From Algoriphagus vanfongensis DSM 17529 (GTDB taxonomy: Bacteria; Bacteroidota; Bacteroidia; Cytophagales; Cyclobacteriaceae), in contig NZ_AUBX01000009.1 of NCBI RefSeq assembly GCF_000429465.1, forward strand, positions 62,001-126,000: 64,000 nucleotides of DNA, given 5' to 3'. A program made the translations under genes and the position numbers. Below are positions 55,752-64,000 of this stretch, piece after piece; the first letter of the stretch is position 1, and each line of letters opens with the position of its first letter. A model generated the notes under the pieces. It searched no databases, had not been told where the DNA came from, and saw nothing but the letters and a program-made list of their open reading frames with translations.

Positions 55752-56171
55752 TTAGTCAATTTTCACCAACAAATACTGGTCTAGATAGGTGTCAGAATCT
55801 TCGGATCTGTAGTCTCGTGAAAACTCCAATTTATTGCCCGTTTTGGTCAGTTCGTAGTCTCCTGAAAGAATTAGGCTCCAGTCAAATTCAGCCGTCCAAG
55901 GGCATTCGTTGGCAAAAGTAATGGTAGAGCCATTGATGGAATAAGTGCCTCTGCAAAGCGCAGGATATTTGGTGATATCGCTGGATCCGCTCCATTCATT
56001 TCCGTCAAAAACCAAAGTGACTTGAGCTATTTCTCCATCTCCAAAAGCTTGAACTCGTTGAAAAGTACCCGAGAAGGTGCCTTGCTGGAAGTTGCTCTTT
56101 AGGGAGTCGTCTTCCGAGCAGCTAAAAAAGCATACAAACAGAAGGAGGGAAATTGATGGGAATGATCGCAT
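55752..56171 (-). CDS. Hypothetical lipoprotein (lipocalin-like size)
   Basis: The protein is 139 aa from ATG 56171, chosen because it gives a lipoprotein signal (ISLLLFVCFFSC, Cys near 18); a longer reading starts 54 nt upstream. The mature part is beta-rich with QQGTFSGTFQRVQAFG and GEIAQVTLVFDGNEWSGS, ending in DQYLLVKID. It suggests a small beta-barrel or META/lipocalin-like fold, but I cannot name a family. Confidence 0.65.
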   Translation of the reverse strand: MRSFPSISLLLFVCFFSCSEDDSLKSNFQQGTFSGTFQRVQAFGDGEIAQVTLVFDGNEWSGSSDITKYPALCRGTYSINGSTITFANECPWTAEFDWSLILSGDYELTKTGNKLEFSRDYRSEDSDTYLDQYLLVKID

Positions 56172-56335
56172 ATGAGGGATAATAGATATGTATATCTGAC
56201 GAAAGACTTTTTGAATCTGATACAAGCTTGAGAAATTCAGGTGATTACTTTGTTCTGGACGGTTGAATTAAAATAGTTTTAGTTCAAAATTTCCCTAGAA
56301 TTTCATAAGTTGATTTAGTTTTTAATTCTCATTTT

Positions 56336-57472
56336 ATGAAAAGTCAACTAGTTCTCATTTTTCTTGTTTTGCTTATTTCTTGTGGACAAAAATCACAAGA
56401 CTCCGTACCCACAGATTATGTGCCTGAACTAGTGGTGGTGGACAGTTTGGTCATCGACCATATGACCGAATTGGTCATGCTGGATATTAAAAATAAGCAG
56501 GAGGCGTATTTGTTTTATGATTTCAAAACAGATGAATTGGTTCATGTGGACTCTCAAGGAGAAATTATCCAAAAAGTCAATTTAGTGAAGGATGGAAAAG
56601 ATACTTACAAGTCACGATATTTTCTAAGCGCTCACTTTCATGATGATGGAGGTTTTTTGATCATCACAAATTCCAAAGCATATTATTACGATGTTGATTT
56701 TAATCTACTTAGATCGTCTGATTTAGACTTTTATTTGGTAACTAGTAGTTTTTTAAAGACGAGTGCGCTAGAGATTTTTAATTCTTACATGTATACTTTT
56801 TCGGTAGAACGAGCAGAGACCAAATCTATCTCTGAAGGTGAAAATATGAGTACTTCTTATCCATTTCTGGCAAGCCGGGAGAAGGAAACATTTTCAATAA
56901 TTGCATCTGCTTTTATTCCCGAAACAAGTAAAATGGCGCTTCATCCAGGGAAGTATTTCGCTTTGGATCCATATGTTGAATTGCGAAATGATAAGCTTCA
57001 CGTCCTCTTTCCGATGTCTCCTGAGTTGTATGTTTATTCATTTCCGGAGTTGATGTTGGAGAAAACAATTTCTTTAAACCCCAATACAGATCACTACAAA
57101 CAAGCAATGCCAAACAATCCTGATGTGAATTTTGATGGATATTTTGAAAAATTGGCAAGTTCACATTATTTGACTTTCGGCTATTCCAATGGATACCTAC
57201 TGACACAATATGATGGTGCTGCTCCGCAAGATGAAGTAGAAGCTTTACCGAAAAATGTGTTGGGAGATGCGTATGCAGGTTTGGAACGAAAGTACAAAAG
57301 CAGAAGGTTTTATCAGGTTTTTAAAGATGAGCAAAAGATATGGGAAGGAGAGTGGCCAATCAAACTAGAAAAGCAGGATGGGCTGCTTTATTCATACAAT
57401 GCCAAAGCTGGTGAGGATCCAAGTGCAATTGAAAAAGATGTACAGACACTTTACTTTTATGAACTACAATGA
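56336..57472 (+). CDS. DUF4221-like lipoprotein
   Basis: The 378-aa protein has a lipoprotein signal (LIFLVLLISC, Cys near 16) and a repeated beta pattern that looks like a propeller (YFLSAHFHDDGGFLII; LHVLFPMSPELYVYSFPE). It matches what I know of DUF4221 proteins, common and often multi-copy in Algoriphagus-like bacteria, function unknown. The next gene begins 10 nt after its stop (57483) and is probably co-transcribed. Confidence 0.7.
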   Translation: MKSQLVLIFLVLLISCGQKSQDSVPTDYVPELVVVDSLVIDHMTELVMLDIKNKQEAYLFYDFKTDELVHVDSQGEIIQKVNLVKDGKDTYKSRYFLSAHFHDDGGFLIITNSKAYYYDVDFNLLRSSDLDFYLVTSSFLKTSALEIFNSYMYTFSVERAETKSISEGENMSTSYPFLASREKETFSIIASAFIPETSKMALHPGKYFALDPYVELRNDKLHVLFPMSPELYVYSFPELMLEKTISLNPNTDHYKQAMPNNPDVNFDGYFEKLASSHYLTFGYSNGYLLTQYDGAAPQDEVEALPKNVLGDAYAGLERKYKSRRFYQVFKDEQKIWEGEWPIKLEKQDGLLYSYNAKAGEDPSAIEKDVQTLYFYELQ

Positions 57473-57482
57473 TTTCATCTCG

Positions 57483-58475
57483 ATGAGAGCCATTCTTCTA
57501 CTCTTCTTTTCATTGTGCATTTCTTGTCGGTCCTCCGTAGATCCAGAAAGACAAATTCACACAGTCTCAGGAATGCTTTCAATAGATTCTCTCGGCCTTA
57601 CCTTGATCCATGAGCATATGCTGGTGGATTTTATCGGAGCAGATTCTGTGTCTCCTTCCAGGTACAATCAGGATGAGGTGATCGAAAAGGTATTGCCTTA
57701 CTTAGTGGAGGTGAAGAAGCATGGAGTGAAAACAATTTTTGACTGCACCCCATCTTACTTGGGAAAAGATCCTGTTTTGCTGCAAAAGCTCAGTGAACTG
57801 TCCGACATACAGCTGATCACAAATACAGGTTTTTATGGAGCTGTAGGAGGTAAGTATCTACCTGAATACGCTTCCAGCGAATCGGCTGAGCAACTAGCCA
57901 AGCGATGGACTGCTGAGTTTGAAGAGGGAATAGACAACACAGGAATCAAGCCTGGATTTGTCAAGATTTCGGTTAATGAGGAAAGTCCCCTTCGGGAGAT
58001 TGATGCGAAACTCGTCAAAGCTGCCGGACTTACCCATCAGCAAACCGGCTTAACCATCGTTTCGCATACTGGAACTTGGTCCACTGCGAAACAGGAAGTG
58101 GAAATTTTGGTGGAAATGGGGGTAAACCCTTTCGCTTTCGTATGGGTGCACGCTCAGGCGGAGCAGGACTTTCAGAATTACTTGGAAGCGGCCAAATTAG
58201 GAGTTTGGATCAGTTTGGATGGGATTGGCTGGAGTGTGGATGAATACGTGGACCGATTAGTTTTTGCCAAGGAAAATGGATTTTTGGATCGTGTTCTAAT
58301 CTCCCATGATGCTGGATGGTACGATCCTTCCAAACCCAATGGGGGAGATTTTCAGCCTTTTACCAATATCTTCGAAAAGCTGATGCCAGCCTTGGCTACG
58401 CATGGATTTGAAGAAGCCGATTGGGAGATGCTTCTGAAAGAGAATCCGAGAAGGGCTTTTTCAAATCCTCAATAA
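57483..58475 (+). CDS. Phosphotriesterase-family metal hydrolase (lipoprotein)
   Basis: The protein is 330 aa from ATG 57483, giving a lipoprotein signal (LLLFFSLCISC, Cys near 15); starts 24 and 105 nt upstream overlap the previous gene. The amidohydrolase barrel has all metal ligands: HEH in LTLIHEHMLVD, the carboxylated Lys in FVKISVNE, His in IVSHTGTW and FVWVHAQAE, and Asp in LISHDAGWY. Family members hydrolyse lactones or phosphoesters. The natural substrate is unknown. Confidence 0.88.
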   Translation: MRAILLLFFSLCISCRSSVDPERQIHTVSGMLSIDSLGLTLIHEHMLVDFIGADSVSPSRYNQDEVIEKVLPYLVEVKKHGVKTIFDCTPSYLGKDPVLLQKLSELSDIQLITNTGFYGAVGGKYLPEYASSESAEQLAKRWTAEFEEGIDNTGIKPGFVKISVNEESPLREIDAKLVKAAGLTHQQTGLTIVSHTGTWSTAKQEVEILVEMGVNPFAFVWVHAQAEQDFQNYLEAAKLGVWISLDGIGWSVDEYVDRLVFAKENGFLDRVLISHDAGWYDPSKPNGGDFQPFTNIFEKLMPALATHGFEEADWEMLLKENPRRAFSNPQ

Positions 58476-58498
58476 CTCAACACATACATTTTTCAAAC

Positions 58499-60214
58499 CT
58501 ACAGAGTAAGTATAATTGACTGATACGCGACTTCCAGCTTTTGCTTTGCCAGCTTAATGGATTGCTGCAGTTCTGGCTCTGAAGAAAGATCAGTTGTTGT
58601 CTCCAAGGTTTTCAAATAATAGTCTTTCCAAGTTTCCAAAATCAAGGTTTGCTCTGCTGCATCAGCGCCGTTTGCCAGTTCTTTTTTGCTCAGAATAGCT
58701 TCCAACTGCAGTCGGGCGATTGCTTTTCCGAGCAGTTCCTGTACAAGTGCATCGCCTGTTTTCGCATCTGCATTCAACAAGGTAAAGGCAGAAACCAAAG
58801 CCGCCGTCCCCACATTAACCATCGTTTCGGCAGATACTTTGTCCAGACGGTCATTATCGGTATGGTAAAATTGGTCTGTGAAGTGCCACAGCAGCAAACC
58901 CGGAATATCGGCCTGTAAAAAAGGAGTATGATCTGAGCCACCTTCGAATGGATTGGTTTTGACTACCCAATCGGCATGTTTGCCTTGAGCTTCAAAGTTG
59001 CTGATGATAAAATCATTGAGGTAATGAGGCTTCATGTCTTCAACCTTTAGCGGTCTGCCACCCCATTCGCTGTGTTTCTCATCTCCACGCGTCCAGATGG
59101 CACTCGGATCAGGCATTTTTTCGATTAGAAAAGTCCCTCCTGTCAAGGTTGTGTTTTCTCCAACCATATCGAGAGAAATCCCCCAATTGATCTCGGCCTC
59201 TCTTTTTTCCTTTTCTTGAATGTAGCGGCGGGTAGAAATGATCTCATCTCCCCAGAGGAAAGTCAAGGTTCTTTTCAAGTCCAACTCTCCGTTGCTAACG
59301 AGATCAGCCGTAATTTTCGCCATTTCCAACTGAGTGCCGACACCAGTGGCATTGTCATTGGCGCCGGGTTCTTGGATATGGGCGGAAAAGACAAGGCTTT
59401 CCAGCGGTAATTCAGAACCTTTGACATTGGCGACTATGGTCAGTTCTTCTGATTCATAGATTTTGGTTTGGACTTTTGCGTTTACTTCGACTTTTCCCTT
59501 TGCAAGGGCTGCTTTGAGTTTTTCTTTGGCTTCGAAAGAAAGCGCCATCGCCCAAGTCGGCTGATCCGCATCGTAGCGCAAGCCGCGGAATTGGATAGAG
59601 GTGATGTTTTTTTCAGGTTGCAAATAGCCAGGCATATCATATGTCAAAGCCCCCAGAGCGCCTTTCTCTAGAATAGCCGATTGCAAGCTTCTGTACCCGA
59701 CCTGGTCAGAAAAAAGGATTTTTCCAACCAAATCGACCTTATCCAAGTCTTCCTTGCTTACGATGTAAACGACTTCACCCGTCACCCCTCCGGCAGGAGT
59801 GGAGCTCGAATACATATAGATCATGTTGCGATTGGTCTCGGAGGAAAGTAGCAAGCCTTCCGTTCCGACGATTTGTAGGGAGGAAGTCACTGGTTCCCAA
59901 GTGGGACGGCTCATCTCTCTGGTTTCGATTCTATAGGTCAATCGATCATTTTCACTGGCATTCTCTTCCAATACATAGCCCGCAGCTTCTAGTTTTTCGG
60001 CAATTAGGTGAACCGAATTGTTGAACCCTGTATTGCCAGCTATTCTCCAATATTGCTCCACAAAGGCAACAGTCTCGTAGGCCAAGTCTCCTTTAAATTC
60101 TGGACGTACCAGTTCGAAATAGGTGTTGGTCAACTTTTGAACGGGCGATTTTTGAGCAATAGCCTGTTGAAAAGTCAAACTTAAAAGCAGGAGAAGGAGG
60201 GATTGGAACTTCAT
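58499..60214 (-). CDS. Secreted M28-family zinc peptidase
   Basis: The 571-aa protein has a signal peptide (LLLLLSLTFQQAIAQ), an inserted PA-type domain (about 140-240) and an M28 catalytic domain. Zn ligands are plausible in FSAHIQEPGANDNATGVG, FLWGDE and GGSDHTPFLQ, with His in LLLWHFTDQFYHTDND. It probably acts as an aminopeptidase or carboxypeptidase in the periplasm or outside. It ends convergently against the phosphotriesterase gene (23 bp apart), without a clear hairpin. Confidence 0.88.
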   Translation of the reverse strand: MKFQSLLLLLLSLTFQQAIAQKSPVQKLTNTYFELVRPEFKGDLAYETVAFVEQYWRIAGNTGFNNSVHLIAEKLEAAGYVLEENASENDRLTYRIETREMSRPTWEPVTSSLQIVGTEGLLLSSETNRNMIYMYSSSTPAGGVTGEVVYIVSKEDLDKVDLVGKILFSDQVGYRSLQSAILEKGALGALTYDMPGYLQPEKNITSIQFRGLRYDADQPTWAMALSFEAKEKLKAALAKGKVEVNAKVQTKIYESEELTIVANVKGSELPLESLVFSAHIQEPGANDNATGVGTQLEMAKITADLVSNGELDLKRTLTFLWGDEIISTRRYIQEKEKREAEINWGISLDMVGENTTLTGGTFLIEKMPDPSAIWTRGDEKHSEWGGRPLKVEDMKPHYLNDFIISNFEAQGKHADWVVKTNPFEGGSDHTPFLQADIPGLLLWHFTDQFYHTDNDRLDKVSAETMVNVGTAALVSAFTLLNADAKTGDALVQELLGKAIARLQLEAILSKKELANGADAAEQTLILETWKDYYLKTLETTTDLSSEPELQQSIKLAKQKLEVAYQSIILTL

Positions 60215-60517
60215 GATCTGGGTTTACTTAGTTGGTTTTATTCCCCTAAATACTTATTTATTTTTTGAAAACGGAAAATTTATGTTGATTGTACCTATTC
60301 AATGTACCAAGTCCAAAGTACCAAGGAGCGTGACCTAAAAAGTTTAAAGCTTAGATCTTCAACATATCACGTTCACTCTCGAACTATCATCTTCCAACCT
60401 TTGAATCAATCTTCCAATCTTGTAATTTTTCAATCTTACAATTGATCTCGCCAAAGATTCTTCTGTAAAATTTTGCAGATCATTTCCTCAGTTTGCTCAG
60501 CCTGCTTACCTTTGCGC
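60215..60517. other. 303-bp intergenic region with degenerate AATCTTCCAATCTT repeats
   Basis: The right part (about 60388-60442) is made of imperfect copies of CAATCTTCCAATCTT, ending with CAATCTTACAATTG. A GTACCAAGTCCAAAGTACCAAG doublet lies near 60304-60325. No coding frame, purine riboswitch or tRNA is recognisable. A TACCTTTG box (60507-60514) sits three bases before the guaA ATG. Confidence 0.55.
60507..60514 (+). promoter_or_regulatory. Candidate -7 box of guaA (leaderless type)
   Basis: TACCTTTG is an exact TAnnTTTG box ending three bases before ATG 60518. No -33 element is found at the usual distance, so the call is weak. Confidence 0.3.
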
Positions 60518-62047
60518 ATGGCAGAACAAATCCTTATCCTAGATTTCGGTTCTCAGTACACGCAACTCATCGCCCGACGAGTTAGAGAGCTGAATGTTTA
60601 TTGCGAAATCCACCCCTATAATAAAGTCCCAGAGATCAGTTCCGATATCAAAGGAGTGATTCTTTCAGGCTCTCCATGCTCCGTGCGTGATGCAGATTCT
60701 CCTGATTTGGACTTGGATGTTTTCCGTGGAAAACTCCCTCTCTTGGGTGTTTGCTATGGTTCTCAGCTTTTGGCTCAGAAATACGGCGGAGAAGTACTTC
60801 CATCTGAAATCAGAGAATACGGTCGTGCCAACCTGAGTCATATCGACAATCATTACGATTTGTTGAAAGAAATGAACCACGGTTCGCAGGTATGGATGTC
60901 TCACGGAGATACTATCAAGGATCTTCCATCTAATTTCGAAGTGATCGCCAGTACGGACTCTGTTCGTGTGGCTGCTTTCAAAGTGAAAGAAGAAGAAACC
61001 TACGGGATTCAGTTTCACCCGGAAGTGACTCATTCTACAGAAGGCAAAAATCTCTTGAGAAACTTTGTAGTAGGTATCTGTGGATGTGCTCAGGACTGGA
61101 CTTCTGATGTATTCATTGACGCTACTGTAGCCGATCTCAAAGAGAAAATCGGTGCTGACAAAGTGGTGATGGGACTTTCTGGAGGAGTTGATTCCTCAGT
61201 AGCTGCGACTTTGATTCACCGAGCAATTGGCGATCAGTTGACCTGCGTGTTTGTGGACAATGGTTTGCTTCGCAAAAATGAATTCGAAGAAGTTTTGGAT
61301 TCCTACAAGCACATGGGACTCAATGTGATCGGTGTGGATGCCAAGCAGCGATTCTATGATGCTTTGGCTGGAGTGACGGATCCGGAAGCGAAGAGAAAGG
61401 CCATCGGTCGTGTTTTTATTGAGGTTTTTGATGATGAAGCCCACAAAATTGACGGCGTAAAATGGCTGGGACAAGGCACCATCTATCCAGATGTGATCGA
61501 GTCAGTGTCTGTCAAAGGTCCTTCTGCTACGATCAAATCTCACCACAATGTGGGTGGTTTGCCTGATTTTATGAAGCTTTCAGTTGTTGAGCCTTTGAAT
61601 ACTTTGTTCAAAGACGAGGTTAGAGAAGTGGGTCGTGCACTAGAAATCGTCGAGACCATCATTGGAAGGCATCCTTTCCCTGGCCCGGGATTGGGAATCC
61701 GTATTTTGGGTGATGTCACTGCGGAAAAAGTAAAAACATTGCAGGAGGTGGATCATATTTTCATCAAAGGTCTGAAAGATCATGGTTTGTATGACGATGT
61801 GTGGCAAGCAGGAGCGATGCTTCTACCGGTTCAGTCTGTTGGAGTGATGGGAGACGAAAGAACCTACGAACGCGTAGTTGCTTTGAGAGCTGTTGGCTCT
61901 GTGGATGGCATGACTGCCGACTGGATTCACTTGCCTTATGAGTTTTTGGGCAAAATCTCCAATGATATCATCAACAAAGTGAAGGGCGTCAACAGAGTGG
62001 TGTATGACATTTCTTCCAAGCCACCAGCGACGATCGAGTGGGAATAA
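60518..62047 (+). CDS. guaA: GMP synthase (glutamine-hydrolysing)
   Basis: The protein is 509 aa from ATG 60518 ([20 protein letters not shown]). The GATase class I domain has Cys in [14 protein letters not shown] and His/Glu in [10 protein letters not shown]. The ATP pyrophosphatase domain has [11 protein letters not shown], and the dimerisation domain has [15 protein letters not shown]. It converts XMP to GMP using glutamine ammonia and ATP. The length is typical. It is followed by a terminator. Confidence 0.97.
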   Translation: MAEQILILDFGSQYTQLIARRVRELNVYCEIHPYNKVPEISSDIKGVILSGSPCSVRDADSPDLDLDVFRGKLPLLGVCYGSQLLAQKYGGEVLPSEIREYGRANLSHIDNHYDLLKEMNHGSQVWMSHGDTIKDLPSNFEVIASTDSVRVAAFKVKEEETYGIQFHPEVTHSTEGKNLLRNFVVGICGCAQDWTSDVFIDATVADLKEKIGADKVVMGLSGGVDSSVAATLIHRAIGDQLTCVFVDNGLLRKNEFEEVLDSYKHMGLNVIGVDAKQRFYDALAGVTDPEAKRKAIGRVFIEVFDDEAHKIDGVKWLGQGTIYPDVIESVSVKGPSATIKSHHNVGGLPDFMKLSVVEPLNTLFKDEVREVGRALEIVETIIGRHPFPGPGLGIRILGDVTAEKVKTLQEVDHIFIKGLKDHGLYDDVWQAGAMLLPVQSVGVMGDERTYERVVALRAVGSVDGMTADWIHLPYEFLGKISNDIINKVKGVNRVVYDISSKPPATIEWE

Positions 62048-62077
62048 GATTTCGAAGTACGAAGTGAAAAATAAAAT

Positions 62078-62107
62078 GAAAGCCCGGAGACTCATCTTCG
62101 GGCTTTC
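62078..62107 (+). terminator. Terminator of guaA
   Basis: GAAAGCCCG (62078-62086) pairs with CGGGCTTTC (62099-62107), 12-nt loop; T-rich sequence follows. Confidence 0.8.
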
Positions 62108-62131
62108 TTGTTTGAGTATTTTGGCTCAAAC

Positions 62132-62161
62132 TTTGGGTTTGGAAATAATGGCTTAAATTTG
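62132..62161 (+). promoter_or_regulatory. Promoter of the LpoA-like/hemL operon
   Basis: TTTG (62132-62135), an 18-nt spacer and TAAATTTG (62154-62161, exact TAnnTTTG) lie 30 nt before ATG 62192. This is the best Bacteroidota consensus promoter in the window. Confidence 0.6.
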
Positions 62162-62191
62162 CCTCACTTGTTTGACTCACACCCACGATTG

Positions 62192-63844
62192 ATGAGAAAA
62201 TTAATTTTCCTGCTTCCGGTTTTTTTGATTTGCTTGGAAGCATGGTCCCAGGCTGTTCCGGAAGGGTATCAAAGAGCCCAGGTTTTGTTGAATTCCGGAA
62301 GTCATTGGGAAGCAATGAATGCTTTCAAGGCCTTTTTGGATGCAGATAAATATGGCAATTTGGCTAATTACGCGGCATTTCATGGAGCAGAAGCTGCATT
62401 GGCCGCCAATCAGCCCAATCAGGCAGTTGATTTTTTACAACCGCTGACCACTAGAAATTGGAAGGAGAAGGATAAAGCCAAGTACCTTTTGTCAAGCGCC
62501 TACTTTCAAAACAGTCAAAATCTTGAAGCACTGAGACTGATTCCCCAGATTGGGGACGAAACACTCCAGAGCCAAGCTCAAGATTTATCCTATGAATACC
62601 TTTCCAAGGCCAGTCCTGATTTTTTGATTAAAAATTTGAAGGAATTTGAAGCTCAGCCAGCCTATGTGGCGGCTCTTAGCTCGGTTCTTCGCAGTCAAAA
62701 TATCCTTTCGTCAGAAGAAAAGGCTTTATACTATGAACTGCAGGGGATCGGAGCGAATGTCGGTTCATCTCAGCAAAAAGATGAAGTTTTAGACGTTGTC
62801 GTGATTTTGCCGTTTACTGATTCCAATTCCGGTCAGGTTTCTCCGAGTTCATTTACTTATGAGCTTTTTCAGGGGATACGATTTGCAGTGAACAAGCTGA
62901 AAAGAGATGGAGTGAAAGTCAGCTTGACGAGCTTTGATTCGCAGCGAGATTTGAATCACGTGAGAAGTGTCCTGCAAGAGCCTGCAGTGGCAAATGCAGA
63001 TGTGATTCTGGGACCTATTTATCCTGATGAGTCAGATTTGGTCAGTGCTTTTGCGGAGTCAGCGCAGATACCTTTTATTCATCCTCTATCCAATCTGGGA
63101 GAGCGATTTGTGGGCAAGCAGTACAGCTATCTTTTCAGGCCTTCAGCTCAAAACCTCGTAGAAGGAATTGTCAATAATCTGAAAGCCAGAAGGTGGGGGC
63201 AGAGAGTGGCTGTAGGATATAGCGGAAGCTCAAGAGATGAGAAAATGGCCATGCTACTAAATGAGCGATTGCCTCAAGAAGGGTTTCGATTGGTAGATAT
63301 GCAGTCATTGAACTCGCGAAATGCGCCTGAGTTTCTTGCGGATTTGGGAGTGAAGCCAGGTGCCGATAGTGCTTCTTTGGACGTGGATCAAGTGATTATT
63401 TTGACCGATGATCCGGCTATTGCGCAGCCTACTTTGGCGCTGATCGAGTCTGTGACTACCAGACTTCCCATCTTGGTGATGGACTCATGGTTAGGTTTTA
63501 ATTTTGCCAATTATGAAATGCTGGAGTTTCCCAATTTTTATTTCATTTCCAATAATACTCCTGGACTGGACAAAGAAGAAATGAAGGTTTTCAAGACGGA
63601 GTTTTATAATCGCAATTTGACCTTCCCAAGCATGAATGCGATGCTGGGTCGCGAATTGGTCTATTGGCTTTCGTCAAATCTCAAATCCACCTTTGCTTTT
63701 GATCTTCGTAGAAGTCTGGATCAGCAGGTCTTCCAGCCAGGAAAACTTACTTGGGGATTCAACTTCCAAAACAGTAATTCAAATCAGTATGTACCTGTTT
63801 TCTCAGTGGAAACAGGAGAATTGAAACCTCTCATAAATCAATGA
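62192..63844 (+). CDS. Periplasmic-binding-fold protein with TPRs (LpoA-like)
   Basis: The protein is 550 aa from ATG 62192 ([20 protein letters not shown], signal peptide). An N-terminal helical repeat region (about 20-190) is followed by a type-I periplasmic binding fold (about 215-545) with [18 protein letters not shown] and [15 protein letters not shown]. The order of TPRs then PBP fold is as in LpoA/LppC, activators of penicillin-binding proteins, but the similarity is only structural. It overlaps hemL by four bases. Confidence 0.8.
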   Translation: MRKLIFLLPVFLICLEAWSQAVPEGYQRAQVLLNSGSHWEAMNAFKAFLDADKYGNLANYAAFHGAEAALAANQPNQAVDFLQPLTTRNWKEKDKAKYLLSSAYFQNSQNLEALRLIPQIGDETLQSQAQDLSYEYLSKASPDFLIKNLKEFEAQPAYVAALSSVLRSQNILSSEEKALYYELQGIGANVGSSQQKDEVLDVVVILPFTDSNSGQVSPSSFTYELFQGIRFAVNKLKRDGVKVSLTSFDSQRDLNHVRSVLQEPAVANADVILGPIYPDESDLVSAFAESAQIPFIHPLSNLGERFVGKQYSYLFRPSAQNLVEGIVNNLKARRWGQRVAVGYSGSSRDEKMAMLLNERLPQEGFRLVDMQSLNSRNAPEFLADLGVKPGADSASLDVDQVIILTDDPAIAQPTLALIESVTTRLPILVMDSWLGFNFANYEMLEFPNFYFISNNTPGLDKEEMKVFKTEFYNRNLTFPSMNAMLGRELVYWLSSNLKSTFAFDLRRSLDQQVFQPGKLTWGFNFQNSNSNQYVPVFSVETGELKPLINQ

Positions 63845-64000
63845 ATATTTCAGTAAGCAAGCGGCTATTTGCCCATGCCCAGAATTTTATCCCAGGTGGA
63901 GTCAACTCACCCGTTCGAGCATTTCGGGCGGTAGGTGGAGATCCGATTTTTATCAAAAGAGCGGATGGAGCCTATATCTTCGATGAAGATGACAACCGAT
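63841..64000 (+). CDS. hemL: Glutamate-1-semialdehyde 2,1-aminomutase (5' part only)
   Basis: The frame starts at ATG 63841, overlapping the preceding stop (ATGA), and runs off the right edge after about 53 codons. The visible N-terminus [20 protein letters not shown] followed by [13 protein letters not shown] is diagnostic of HemL. This PLP enzyme makes 5-aminolevulinate for heme and related tetrapyrroles. The PLP Lys lies outside the window. It forms an operon with the LpoA-like gene. Confidence 0.93.
   Translation, partial: MNISVSKRLFAHAQNFIPGGVNSPVRAFRAVGGDPIFIKRADGAYIFDEDDNR

Noticed and set aside
60215-60517. Purine riboswitch upstream of guaA
   Set aside because: The conserved purine aptamer core cannot be found; the region is mostly degenerate repeats.

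Overview
The window reads as one contiguous stretch of a chromosome from a Bacteroidota member, most likely order Cytophagales, family Cyclobacteriaceae (Algoriphagus-like). This is inferred from the gene families (DUF4221 and DUF6089 proteins, LytS/LytTR pairs, TPR-type histidine kinases, an AddAB-like pair with an iron-sulfur nuclease, a GNAT-nitrilase fusion), from ATGA-type gene overlaps, and from TAnnTTTG promoter boxes with an upstream TTTG or TTG. No rRNA, tRNA, CRISPR array, insertion sequence or phage structural gene is visible.

Region 1 (1-18.2 kb) is a redox and regulation block. It holds a partial sugar O-acetyltransferase, an AraC-type regulator, a TauE/SafE permease, two Tat-exported molybdenum hydroxylase large subunits with a single 2Fe-2S subunit, an alpha/beta hydrolase, a truncated AraC fragment, a SnoaL-like protein, a LytS/LytTR two-component pair with a cupin, a MarR operon with a DapB-like reductase, an aldo/keto reductase, a second intact AraC regulator, a small SUOX-fold protein and a PLP decarboxylase. 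Four transcription units here share a 16-nt motif 18-19 nt upstream of a -7-like box, which suggests one AraC-type regulon.

Region 2 (18.2-35.9 kb) holds a 1329-aa hybrid histidine kinase, a metallophosphoesterase with a PepSY-like tail, a nitrilase-like protein that has lost its catalytic cysteine, a TlpA-like thioredoxin, a pentapeptide-repeat protein, a TPR histidine kinase, a frameshifted VOC gene with a GNAT gene, and the AddA/AddB-like recombination pair.

Region 3 (35.9-41.8 kb) is accessory. It starts with a cluster of five REP-like palindromes and two small secreted proteins. Three AT-rich genes follow on the minus strand: an OLD-like AAA/TOPRIM ATPase, a possible pPIWI-associated nuclease-like protein and a possible HhH-GPD-like protein. 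Each is bracketed by its own 10-14 nt inverted repeat, and they are separated by structured spacers of 123-125 nt that begin with AAC and end with GTT. This cassette-like arrangement is the strongest candidate in the window for something undescribed.

Region 4 (41.8-64 kb) is mostly core: RidA, GNAT, an outer-membrane protein, a K+/H+ antiporter, MscS, the GNAT-nitrilase fusion overlapping kdsC-kdsA, two tandem L,D-transpeptidases facing a YkuD_2 protein, queD-folE, several lipoproteins, a phosphotriesterase-like hydrolase, an M28 peptidase, guaA, an LpoA-like periplasmic-binding-fold protein and the start of hemL.
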